From positions 1 to 45,134 of the forward strand of contig NZ_LECW02000023.1 in assembly GCF_001042475.2 (NCBI RefSeq): a stretch of 45,134 nucleotides of DNA. Reading direction: 5' to 3'. The notes under the pieces were generated by a model. That model was not told the origin of the DNA, made no database searches, and saw only the letters and a list, made by a program, of their open reading frames with translations. The translations under genes were made by a program, and so were the position numbers. Numbering within the stretch: the stretch's first letter is position 1; each line of letters begins with the position of its first letter. Shown here piece by piece: positions 24,279 through 31,022 of the stretch. Origin of the DNA: Bacillus glycinifermentans (lineage in GTDB: Bacteria > Bacillota > Bacilli > Bacillales > Bacillaceae).

Positions 24279-26219
24279 TTACTCAATACTCCCTAATATA
24301 ATTTCAAAATCCATTTGAACCGTTGCATCCGAATAAATAGATGCTACTTTACTTTTTTGTTGGTTCTCTAAATAAGGATTAGGGTTAATGACTCCTAAGA
24401 CCGTCAATCCCGGATAAACCCCTTCTGTTAACTCAATTACATAAGATAAATCAGCCGTTCTCCTATCAATATAATTTCGAGGATTATACTTATTAACGAT
24501 CAAAGATTTGTCTTTGACGCTTGCTACTAAGTCGTGCATTTCGCTCATGAAAAATTCCATTGTTGTTTGAGTATTCTCGGTTATAAATAAGACATGATCT
24601 AAATGATGTACAGCTTCTGGGAATGCCTCAGCAATACTGAATGGAATATCGACCACAACAACATCATAAAGCTCTCTGAAATCGTTTATGAGCTGAATCA
24701 ATACTTCTAATCTGACCTCTTCCGCTAACCCTTCATACTCATTTCTGAAAGGTATCTGGGATCCCACCCAATCATAAACGACATCTTCATAAATATTGAC
24801 TACTAGCTCTTCACTCGTAGCTTGACGATTTATATACTCCGACATCGTTGCAGGGTTAACTTGGGCTATTTCATCTTCATAAAAGTAAGCAGAGCTCCCG
24901 AATATAAAATCAAAATCCAAGTAGAGAACCGTTTTATTAAATTGAACAAAGTATTCAGCAATATTAATAGCGCTTGTAGTTGCTCCGGATCCCTCTTGAC
25001 CAATAACTCCTATTGCTCCCGTAAAAGTCACTGGACTACTTGTGTAACGATTAATTTCTAGTTCAGGTAAGTATCTCTTTTGAAAACTTTCAACCTGCTC
25101 TTGCTCCTCTTTCTTAAAAAGGCTCTTCACTTTTGAGAAGAACGGAATTGTATGCTTTTCTTTTTGAGGCGGCTCCTCGTTTCCTTGATCATCATGAAGC
25201 GGCTCTTCATACTCTATGTAATCATCCTCCGCTTCCTCCTCGTAATCAGGCTCTACAACATCATTTAGTTCTTGGTCAACGTTTTCTAATTTCCGTTTAG
25301 ACTTACGTTTTAAAAGTTTACCGAACACGCCCTTTCTCGGTTCTTGTAGATCTTCATCCATCTCTTCATTAATATCTTCATCGGATTCCTGATCACTCGG
25401 AAGCTCTTCATTTCGAATGGTCTCTTCATCGATTTTTCTCTTAGTACGGAGCATATCAATGAATGTTTGTTTGTGATTGACTTCTTCCTGTTCTCCCTCT
25501 TCCTCATAATCGTCTTCCGATATGTCGTCATATGTGGCATCATTAAAAATCCCGTCTTGTTCTGCTTTTTCTAGATCGTCATACCCCTTCTCTTTAGCAA
25601 AAGACACATAGTCTTCATCAGTGAATCCCTCAAATCTTGAAGATCTGTCAACGATGTATTCAGGAATTACTTTTGTCCATGCAAAGGGATATTGATTCTT
25701 TTTAAAGTCCTCATATTCCAGCATATTTTCTGAGTAATAAAAATCATTATCTGAGTTAATCAATTCAAAAAGTATGGAGGAATCCATTTTTTGATCGATA
25801 TATAAGAACTTAATGTCTTCTATCTGGTTATAAAAAAGTGGGTGTTGTTCCAGATATTCAACAAAAAAACCATCCTTCTCTGTTATTAAAACTGTTATAG
25901 GTTTAGTATTCATGTTAAATTCAGTGAGGATTGTGAATAAGTTCGCCATATCTTCTATCAAGCGGTTTTTCCGAGCTTCATTCCCACCTTCTAAATCTCC
26001 CCGCTTTGCTAAAAAAGCTGTGCTAAACAAAATGATACGATCATACATATACAAGGCAGATTCACGGTGTTTTTTCACATCTTTTATAAGGTCATTAACC
26101 GAATAATAGCTAAAATCAAGATCAATCGTAACTTGATCCTGTAACCTTCTTACTTGCTCTTGTATCGCTTTATTATTTTTCTCTCCCCCAGCAATAAAAA
26201 GGATCTGTTTTGTAGCCAA
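24279..26219 (-). CDS. CpaE/TadZ-like ParA-family ATPase with degenerate P-loop
   Basis: 646 aa. Residues 1-155 look like an atypical receiver (KQILFIAGGEKNNKAIQEQV, YDRIILFSTAFL). Residues 225-370 are an acidic, disordered linker. The ParA/MinD-like ATPase starts near 400: GVIGQEGSGATTSAINIAEY (404-423), VLYLDFDFIFGSS, DVVVVDIPFSI and KSLIVNKYNPRNYIDR. The deviant Walker A motif KGGxGKT reads QEGSGAT: both the signature lysine and the P-loop lysine are absent, as I recall for TadZ/CpaE localisation proteins. It may mark the cell site where the T4SS assembles (inference). Ribosome site and spacing place it second in the operon. Confidence 0.75.
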   Translation of the reverse strand: MATKQILFIAGGEKNNKAIQEQVRRLQDQVTIDLDFSYYSVNDLIKDVKKHRESALYMYDRIILFSTAFLAKRGDLEGGNEARKNRLIEDMANLFTILTEFNMNTKPITVLITEKDGFFVEYLEQHPLFYNQIEDIKFLYIDQKMDSSILFELINSDNDFYYSENMLEYEDFKKNQYPFAWTKVIPEYIVDRSSRFEGFTDEDYVSFAKEKGYDDLEKAEQDGIFNDATYDDISEDDYEEEGEQEEVNHKQTFIDMLRTKRKIDEETIRNEELPSDQESDEDINEEMDEDLQEPRKGVFGKLLKRKSKRKLENVDQELNDVVEPDYEEEAEDDYIEYEEPLHDDQGNEEPPQKEKHTIPFFSKVKSLFKKEEQEQVESFQKRYLPELEINRYTSSPVTFTGAIGVIGQEGSGATTSAINIAEYFVQFNKTVLYLDFDFIFGSSAYFYEDEIAQVNPATMSEYINRQATSEELVVNIYEDVVYDWVGSQIPFRNEYEGLAEEVRLEVLIQLINDFRELYDVVVVDIPFSIAEAFPEAVHHLDHVLFITENTQTTMEFFMSEMHDLVASVKDKSLIVNKYNPRNYIDRRTADLSYVIELTEGVYPGLTVLGVINPNPYLENQQKSKVASIYSDATVQMDFEIILGSIE

Positions 26220-26253
26220 CCACTTTCACCTCTTTTCTCTTGGTTAATATCCC

Positions 26254-27387
26254 TTACCGTTTTTCAGCCGTTGATATAGTTTGCTCTTCTGATAAATCGT
26301 CGTCTTCCTCTTCTTCATAAACCTCTAATTCAAGATCGATCTCATCCGGATTGTCATTATGTCTGGTTTGGTTTGCATATAACATTTTCTCATCTTTGGA
26401 ATCCTCAATTTCTTCTAAAAGATCAACGAAAATTTCATTTCCGTCTTCATCTAAAACTTCCCGAACGGCTAAATAATCTTCAAGTCGAACACGTTTCATT
26501 CCAGAAGGCTGTACTCTGAGCACATCTACACCCAAGTGTTCTCCAATGACTTCCCGAACAGCATCTTCTCTTTTCAACACTGTTTTCTTGGAAAACATTT
26601 TATTGTTAAAGAAACCTTTAAGCATGTTATGGATGGATTCCGCAAACTCTCCCTCTTTATAAATCCCTTCTTTGTAAATGACATAAGTGATCATAGGGAT
26701 ACGGGAACCTTTTTCTGCGGCATCATTCATAGATCTAATCCAATATGCATAAATGTCCTGCTGTTCTTTTTCTTGAAATGTTGTTGTATGGCTGAATAAA
26801 GTATTGAATTTTTCTTTGTATCCTTCTTCCGCATCCCGTTCGATGCGAATAAACTCATATTTATTTTTCAAAAGCTCTTCATGCCATCTCGTCATTTCAT
26901 CTACAAAGATCTTGTCGGCTTCGACTAAATCTCCATAGCCTCCTAGAGATCCGTATTTAATTTGAACAACCACGAACGACGTTACCCTTCCGCCGCTCTG
27001 CAATTCATTGACTGCCTCCGCTCCATATTCCGTTTCGGTTATATCTGCAATACGCCAGATTGCGTAAGGAGTCGAATCTTTATTTGTGAGCCATTCACTG
27101 AGTGGCTTTTTCCAATAGGACAATTTGAAAATGAAAAAATAACTGACAATACCGATTATCAATACAGCGATGCCTAAAAACTTAAACGCACCGGATACAT
27201 CCCCATTAACCAATTTGAATATGAAGACAAGGATCACAAACAGCATCATCGCTATAACGGACACTAATCTTCCGGTTGAAAAGAAGTAATTCCCAAACTT
27301 CGCTTGAGAAAAAGAGTCTACATCAGACGGGACAAGGAACCGTCGAGTGTCTATAGATTTTTCGTTAAATCCCTCTCTATCTTCCAT
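26254..27387 (-). CDS. Membrane protein with VirB3/PrgI-like topology, first gene of the T4SS operon
   Basis: 377 aa. The N-terminus RRFLVPSDVDSFSQAKFG is followed by two close membrane helices (SVIAMMLFVILVFIFKLVNG and FLGIAVLIIGIVSYFFIFKL, about 48-110), as in PrgI/VirB3 proteins that precede virB4. A soluble domain of about 210 residues and an acidic tail (EIDLELEVYEEEEDDDLSEE) follow, much longer than PrgI. ATG 27387 has AGGAAGTG upstream. Its 5' leader is about 160 bases from the promoter at 27558-27586. The assignment is from topology and position. Confidence 0.6.
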   Translation of the reverse strand: MEDREGFNEKSIDTRRFLVPSDVDSFSQAKFGNYFFSTGRLVSVIAMMLFVILVFIFKLVNGDVSGAFKFLGIAVLIIGIVSYFFIFKLSYWKKPLSEWLTNKDSTPYAIWRIADITETEYGAEAVNELQSGGRVTSFVVVQIKYGSLGGYGDLVEADKIFVDEMTRWHEELLKNKYEFIRIERDAEEGYKEKFNTLFSHTTTFQEKEQQDIYAYWIRSMNDAAEKGSRIPMITYVIYKEGIYKEGEFAESIHNMLKGFFNNKMFSKKTVLKREDAVREVIGEHLGVDVLRVQPSGMKRVRLEDYLAVREVLDEDGNEIFVDLLEEIEDSKDEKMLYANQTRHNDNPDEIDLELEVYEEEEDDDLSEEQTISTAEKR

Positions 27388-27546
27388 TTTATTTACACTT
27401 CCTTTATATTTGTTCTCAGTTTAATTATAATGGTTTTTTCTGATTTTAGAAAGATTTTATATGAAGAAAAAATGATTTAAAAAACATTTTTTGTATCATT
27501 TAGATCAAATAAAGACTTGACACCAAGACGAAAATGCTCTTTTGTT

Positions 27547-27586
27547 TTGACAGCCAGATCATATTAATTTATATACTTATGGTCAA
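27547..27586. promoter_or_regulatory. Overlapping divergent promoters before the T4SS operon
   Basis: Minus strand: TTGACC (27581-27586), 17 bases, TATGAT (27558-27563), with ATAAGTATATA after the -35 like the other plasmid promoters. Plus strand: TTGACA (27547-27552), 17 bases, TATATA (27570-27575). The minus promoter should drive the T4SS operon. The plus one would make RNA antisense to the gene at 27662. Overlap means they compete. The stretch 27388-27546 is the untranslated leader, AT-rich with no ORF. Confidence 0.7.
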
Positions 27587-27595
27587 TTAAGAACA

Positions 27596-27622
27596 CAAAA
27601 AAACCCGGCCTTTATAGCCGAG
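27596..27622 (-). terminator. Terminator of the 27662-27988 gene
   Basis: On the minus strand CTCGGC pairs with GCCGGG (one G-T) and is followed by seven T. It lies ten bases before the T4SS operon promoter. Confidence 0.75.
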
Positions 27623-27661
27623 ATAGCGAAACCAAAATGCGTTTTTAAAAATCATATAAGG

Positions 27662-27988
27662 TTAGTCTGCCGCCTTTTCTTTAGTATAGTCTTTTAATGA
27701 TTGGATAAACCCTATACTAAACAAAGCAAATAAAATGAGCGCTACATAAACAATTTCTTTAAAGCTCTCAAACGGATAATATACAGATTTAATGTACATC
27801 CCGCTTGCAATGAAAATGAGAATCGCCCCTTTATAAAAAAACTTATGTACAAGAGAACAAACACCAGTTGCAAAAAAAGTTACTACCAAAACCGTCATTT
27901 CTATAATAGAGGGGCGGTAAAAAAACAACATCTGAAAAAAATACGCAAATACAACAACTAAACAAAATATTTGTATTCCTTTAAACAT
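27662..27988 (-). CDS. Four-helix small membrane protein (108 aa)
   Basis: Four hydrophobic segments (IQIFCLVVVFAYFFQMLFFY, IIEMTVLVVTFFATGVCSLV, GAILIFIASGMYIKSVYY, EIVYVALILFALFSIGFIQS) end in a charged tail LKDYTKEKAAD. ATG 27988 has AAGGAG upstream. It is probably co-transcribed with the 28037 gene and ends at its own terminator. No family recognised. Confidence 0.7.
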   Translation of the reverse strand: MFKGIQIFCLVVVFAYFFQMLFFYRPSIIEMTVLVVTFFATGVCSLVHKFFYKGAILIFIASGMYIKSVYYPFESFKEIVYVALILFALFSIGFIQSLKDYTKEKAAD

Positions 27989-28036
27989 TCCTTCTCCTTA
28001 AGATCATATTTTATTACAAAAATATCGGGCCTTCTT

Positions 28037-28312
28037 TTAGTTATATTTCCGGCGCCTTTTCTTCACTTTCTCTAGCATTTCGGACAGTTCTTTAGCTTCC
28101 TCTTCCTTAATTAAGTTGCTCCCTAAAAGAAAATTATTTGTTTCTTCAAAAACATTTTCCATCATTTTTATGCACTCATCGGTTAGCTTCACCAATTCTT
28201 TAAACTCCGATTCTGTGATGGTTTTATCTAGCTGTTTAGACAATAATTCTTTTAATTTTTGTACGTGAGCATGAAAAATTAAGGACTTAACTGACACCGA
28301 TTCGTTATTCAT
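28037..28312 (-). CDS. Small helical protein (91 aa)
   Basis: Charged, leucine-rich and probably a helical bundle (HVQKLKELLSKQLDKTITES, EFKELVKLTDECIKMMENVF, KELSEMLEKVKKRRRKYN). ATG 28312 has GTGGGGA upstream. The C-terminus is very basic. The gene follows the IS right-end insertion at 28563, which may have separated it from its original promoter. Function unknown. Confidence 0.65.
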   Translation of the reverse strand: MNNESVSVKSLIFHAHVQKLKELLSKQLDKTITESEFKELVKLTDECIKMMENVFEETNNFLLGSNLIKEEEAKELSEMLEKVKKRRRKYN

Positions 28313-28372
28313 TGATCAATCCCCACTTTCTATTTGTGATCTAGCATCTGGCACTGAGCTTTCTCATATTCA

Positions 28373-28563
28373 GTTGAGCTAACTTCGTCACGGCATGGTC
28401 ATAGTGCCGTAGCCCACGAACCTATATGGTCTGTCGTGGGAGTGGTGATGACACACCGCAAACTTGAAGGCTGTTCAAAACAGAAATGGACTGAGAACGC
28501 TTAGTCATTCAAGAATCCCACTGGCGTTAGCCAGCTTGCCCATTTTATGGGTGGGAGTGTCAA
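28373..28563 (+). mobile_element. IS605-type derivative with guide-RNA right end, inserted in a gene
   Basis: The right end (28494-28563) matches the MITE at 1021-1090 almost base for base, ending TCAA at 28560-28563. Upstream, ttgaaggctgttcaaaacag and aatggactg match the tnpB element's guide-RNA region. The left part has different hairpins (ACGGCA/TGCCGT near 28390-28412 and CCCACGA/TCGTGGG near 28411-28441), so the left end belongs to another subgroup; I cannot fix its boundary. No ORF inside. It truncates the minus-strand gene that starts near 28978, whose last 19 codons come from this right end. Confidence 0.7.
28462..28563 (+). ncRNA. TnpB guide RNA (omega/reRNA) scaffold
   Basis: It contains the CTGTT/AACAG hairpin, the invariant cttagtcattcaagaatccc, and the terminal CCCAC...GTGGG arm with inner CTGGC/GCCAG and CCAT/ATGG stems. 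Guide sequence would start at 28564 (caattaaagattcaatta), inside the truncated gene. Expression is not shown by the sequence. Confidence 0.55.
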
Positions 28564-29041
28564 CAATTAAAGATTCAATTAAAACAAGATGTGTGTATTT
28601 CTGTTTTTTCATAAATTCAATATTTATCCCCTCGCCCATCCATTTACGCCCATCATTTGTTTGAAAGGATATATCCTTTGAGTATTGGAATACAACCGGA
28701 GTTTTACCATTGATCTTAACCTGTTCTCGTTTTGGATCAGAGGATATATCCAGTGAGTCAAGCACTTCAAAGGAATATACGTGCTCCGGCTTATGATTTA
28801 AATGTTTAACTTCATTCAACAGCTCCACATCATTTAAAAACTTAACCTTCCCATCCTCCCCAACAAAAAACCCGACCTGTAAAGGCCTTTTGTCAATCTC
28901 AAAAAATTGTTTTATCACTTTCCCAACCTGTTTGATTTTCGGTTTGTTATTCATTAAATTTATTATTTGTTTTTTCATTTTGACCACAAGAGCAGTTAAA
29001 GCTCCATTTACCTCCCCTTTTATTTTTGATAAATTATACAA
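28505..29041 (-). pseudogene. Hypothetical protein truncated by an IS right end
   Basis: The frame runs through KKQIINLMNNKPKIKQVGKV, FFEIDKRPLQVGFFVGEDGK and YSFEVLDSLDISSDPKREQV to KKQKYTHLVLIESLI. After this VDTPTHKMGKLANASGILE is read from the IS right end, so the native C-terminus is gone. The start is also unclear. GGGGAGG near 29008-29014 is followed by ATG-GAG-CTT-TAA in another frame, and the first in-frame ATG (about 28978) has no ribosome site, so a shift near the start is likely. A consensus promoter at 29033-29061 drives it. Family unknown. Confidence 0.6.
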
Positions 29042-29061
29042 TCATATATACTTTTTGTCAA
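29033..29061 (-). promoter_or_regulatory. Consensus sigma-A promoter
   Basis: TTGACA (29056-29061), 17 bases, TATAAT (29033-29038) on the minus strand, with AAAAGTATATAT after the -35. Confidence 0.85.
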
Positions 29062-29074
29062 ATTGAATCCAAGA

Positions 29075-29100
29075 AAAAAACACTATTTAAAGTGTCTTTT
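29075..29100 (-). terminator. Terminator of the 29121-29309 gene
   Basis: ACACT/AGTGT stem with extended A/T pairs and a T-run on the minus strand; it lies 14 bases before the next promoter. Confidence 0.7.
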
Positions 29101-29120
29101 TTCTTGCTATCGGATGGTTT

Positions 29121-29309
29121 TCAGGCTAACAACTCAGGCCATTGCTCTAAAGATACAAAATAATCCTCTTCTCCATTCTCTTTTAGATGGATATATTCTC
29201 CTCCATCTCTTTCTACAATTCCAACAACAAGACTTGGCCCATATATCGTACCAACAATTTTTTGTATATAGGACTTAACCTCTTTTTTGACACTTACATT
29301 GTTATTCAT
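29121..29309 (-). CDS. Small hypothetical protein (62 aa)
   Basis: ATG 29309 has TTAGGAGATGG upstream. The product has a beta-hairpin look: VKKEVKSYIQKIVGTIYGPS, LVVGIVERDGGEYIHLKENG, EEDYFVSLEQWPELLA. No cysteine or membrane segment. It lies downstream of the broken ORF at 29366. Unknown family. Confidence 0.65.
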   Translation of the reverse strand: MNNNVSVKKEVKSYIQKIVGTIYGPSLVVGIVERDGGEYIHLKENGEEDYFVSLEQWPELLA

Positions 29310-29365
29310 TTTCCATCTCCTAATTCATATTAACAATTTGTCGTTTGGAATAAATCGCAAGTTAC

Positions 29366-29537
29366 TCACAATGAATAAGATAATATCCTTGCCGCCATTG
29401 GTAGCTCACTTAATAGCTTATTAGTCATTTCCTCATTAACCTTAATAGGTTGTGCTACTGGTTTCTTTTTAATATTCAATGTTGTCGGTGTCAGCACTTC
29501 ATCTCTGTTTTTCCAGCCTTGTTCAGTTAGTACCCAA
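29366..29537 (-). pseudogene. Small ORF shifted at its start codon
   Basis: AAAGGAGG (about 29546-29553) precedes TTG 29537, but that frame stops after four codons. The frame one base over reads VLTEQGWKNRDEVLTPTTLN, IKKKPVAQPIKVNEEMTNKL and LSELPMAARILSYSL to TGA 29366, and has no start of its own. One G fewer in the GGG run after the TTG would repair it, giving about 56 codons. Repair gives a plausible small soluble protein; family unknown. Confidence 0.45.
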
Positions 29538-29579
29538 ACTGTTGCCCTCCTTTAAAACCCTAACACAATTAATTTATTT

Positions 29580-29660
29580 TTGTTGCAACCTCCCCATGAC
29601 GGGGAACGCTCACAGCCTAATGCCTCTTTATACTCGCTGTGACGAGTTTTACTCACAAGA
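29580..29660 (-). ncRNA. Structured 5' leader candidate
   Basis: On the minus strand ACTCG-TCACAG-CGAGT is followed by CTGTGA that can pair with the TCACAG loop (pseudoknot-like), then CCCC-GTCA-TGGGG. This 80-base stretch lies between the 29674 gene and the broken ORF at 29366-29537, with no coding frame. It could be a regulatory leader or an old transposon end; structure is read by eye only. Confidence 0.35.
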
Positions 29661-29673
29661 TCTCACCCATAAA

Positions 29674-29916
29674 TCAATAATTCTTTTTCTTCATGTCTTC
29701 TAAAACACTCAATAAACCGCCAAATTGATAATCTTTTAATGCATTTTTATTTAAAGACAAATTTCTAAGTACAGTATCAAAATCTGATAGCATTTCATCA
29801 ATTTTGTTTAATTCCTCATCATTTAACTCAACAGACGATAATTTAACTCGTTTTAATGCTAATTTATTTTGTAGCTGCCTAATCTCTCCTAGGTTGCCCA
29901 TTGTGTTTTGATTCAT
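29674..29916 (-). CDS. Small helical protein (80 aa)
   Basis: ATG 29916 (MNQNTMGNLGEIRQLQNKLA) is chosen because GGAG lies eight bases upstream; the frame runs further to 29958. Heptad-like leucines (LGEIRQLQNKLALKRVKL; LNKIDEMLSDFDTVLRNLSL) suggest a two- or three-helix bundle. It is driven by the promoter at 29975-30003. Function unknown. Confidence 0.65.
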   Translation of the reverse strand: MNQNTMGNLGEIRQLQNKLALKRVKLSSVELNDEELNKIDEMLSDFDTVLRNLSLNKNALKDYQFGGLLSVLEDMKKKNY

Positions 29917-29974
29917 TTTTAACATCTCCATTCTGTTTAAAATATGCAATTCATTCAATCGTTATTATAATTTT

Positions 29975-30003
29975 ATTATATAGATCAAAATACTTTTTGT
30001 CAA
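29975..30003 (-). promoter_or_regulatory. Consensus sigma-A promoter
   Basis: TTGACA (29998-30003), 17 bases, TATAAT (29975-29980) on the minus strand, with AAAAGTAT after the -35. Confidence 0.85.
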
Positions 30004-30035
30004 ATATTGCTCACAAAGTCTCAACCGTAATAAAC

Positions 30036-30068
30036 AAAAAAGAGAGCGGCCGTTAAACCACTCTCTTT
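30036..30068 (-). terminator. Terminator of the 30101-30445 gene
   Basis: AAAGAGAG/CTCTCTTT with inner GGTTTAAC-type pairing, followed by T-run on the minus strand. Confidence 0.8.
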
Positions 30069-30100
30069 AAACCTTCTTAAATCCTATTTTCAGCCTTTCT

Positions 30101-30445
30101 CTACGCCGAAACGCCGTCTAATAGATTTTCAAATTCGTCTGCTAAGCTAGCATTAAAAAACCTGACCGCCTCGATAAAATAGCGAGCTCTATTTTCAAAC
30201 TCTTTTATGCCCCCAAAATCACTTTTTTCTTTAGCTATGTTTATCCATTTTAATTCCTGATTAAATTCTTTTCTTATTTCATCATCGGATAGAATAATAT
30301 CTCTCTCATAATCTCTAACGGGCTTTTTGGTTTCATCGTTTTTAACCCCAAACGCTTGCCTAATTATTCCGATTTGAATCATTACCCTCAAACTCTGCTC
30401 TCTTGTTCCTAAAAATTGAGTGTCTAAATCAATTACTTTTTCCAT
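30101..30445 (-). CDS. Small hypothetical protein (114 aa)
   Basis: Helical, charged protein (EKVIDLDTQFLGTREQSLRV, DDEIRKEFNQELKWINIAKE, IKEFENRARYFIEAVRFFNA) with no membrane segment. ATG 30445 has AGGAC upstream and follows the 30455 membrane gene by nine bases. Its last codons (LLDGVSA) lie in the duplicated block shared with the VirB6-like gene end, so the C-terminus may be a recombination product. Unknown function. Confidence 0.65.
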   Translation of the reverse strand: MEKVIDLDTQFLGTREQSLRVMIQIGIIRQAFGVKNDETKKPVRDYERDIILSDDEIRKEFNQELKWINIAKEKSDFGGIKEFENRARYFIEAVRFFNASLADEFENLLDGVSA

Positions 30446-30454
30446 TTGTCCTAT

Positions 30455-30646
30455 TCATCCATAATTCATCAAAATAATAAAAGCCATTGAGAAAACCGCA
30501 GAAAATATACAAGAAAATATACAGAGCTTGCCTAGAGTTTTCTTTTTTGATTTATCTTTTGAATTAATAGACATCAAGAATAACAAAAAGCTCAAACTAA
30601 AAAGAAACGAACATGCAAATTTTAAAGAAAGTAACTGTAAATCCAT
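30455..30646 (-). CDS. Small two-helix membrane protein (63 aa)
   Basis: Two hydrophobic helices (LKFACSFLFSLSFLLFLMSI and LCIFSCIFSAVFSMAFIILM) surround a lysine-rich loop (NSKDKSKKKTLGK), giving an inside-loop hairpin. ATG 30646 follows AAGGAAAGTGTAGGG. It was probably driven by the promoter at 30909-30937 before the IS left end at 30773-30838 was inserted. Confidence 0.6.
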   Translation of the reverse strand: MDLQLLSLKFACSFLFSLSFLLFLMSINSKDKSKKKTLGKLCIFSCIFSAVFSMAFIILMNYG

Positions 30647-30714
30647 AACCCTACACTTTCCTTTTATTTAGAATATTATTATTCATAATACACCCAGTGA
30701 ATCATCAATACCTA

Positions 30715-30772
30715 TTCTTTTTATATTCTTCTTCGCATTTAATGTATAAATCAAGTGGCACTTCGTATCCGA
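30715..30772 (-). pseudogene. C-terminal remnant of a gene cut by an IS left end
   Basis: Between the solo left end and TGA 30715 the frame reads GYEVPLDLYIKCEEEYKKNR plus Y. There is no start; the 5' part is absent where the left end begins. It is likely the tail of a small gene that followed the promoter at 30909-30937. Confidence 0.45.
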
Positions 30773-30838
30773 CCTCACTATCATCCCATGTCTAAAGACG
30801 GGCTACGCCCTGCATGGGCTTTCTCGTTCGGAAAATCT
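30773..30838 (-). mobile_element. Solo left end of the IS608-like element
   Basis: In reverse orientation it carries agattttccga, the CCCATG...CATGGG hairpin and gatagtgagg, preceded by TTAC (30839-30842 on the plus strand reads gtaa). It differs from the MITE left end by a two-base insertion. No right end is nearby, so the element was deleted internally past its right end. Confidence 0.8.
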
Positions 30839-30908
30839 GTAATATCGATAATTTTCATAATATCAGTTTCCTAATGCAATTTTTCAATCAACTCTAAATT
30901 TTAATTTA

Positions 30909-30937
30909 ATTATATGTTTATATATACATTTTGTCAA
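30909..30937 (-). promoter_or_regulatory. Consensus sigma-A promoter
   Basis: TTGACA (30932-30937), 17 bases, TATAAT (30909-30914) on the minus strand, with AAAATGTATATAT after the -35. Its transcript now meets the solo IS left end about 60 bases on. Confidence 0.85.
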
Positions 30938-30967
30938 GATCGATCCAGAAAGTCATAACCGAATAAA

Positions 30968-30998
30968 CAAAAAGAGAGCGGCTATTAAACCGCTCTCT
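30968..30998 (-). terminator. Terminator of the VirB6-like gene
   Basis: AGAGAGCGG pairs with CCGCTCTCT (nine pairs) around a short loop, followed by TTTTTG on the minus strand. Confidence 0.85.
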
Positions 30999-31022
30999 TC
31001 TAAACCTTCTTAAACCCTAATT

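Larger units (their letters stand above)
29970..30120. repeat. Duplicated gene-end/terminator/promoter cassette, copy 1
   Basis: Minus-strand order: gene end (CGGCGTTTCGG...), TTTAAGAAGGTTTA, an AGAGAG hairpin terminator, TTTGTTTATT, then a TTGACA-N17-TATAAT promoter. The same order and much of the sequence recur at 30905-31055 behind the VirB6-like gene, so the 3' end of the 114-residue gene is shared with the 3' end of the 1741-residue gene. Confidence 0.75.

Noticed and set aside
28373..28563. CRISPR array from the recurring structured blocks
   Set aside because: The blocks are far apart, end in TCAA, pair with TTAC-flanked left ends and match a tnpB element; there are no regular spacers or cas genes.
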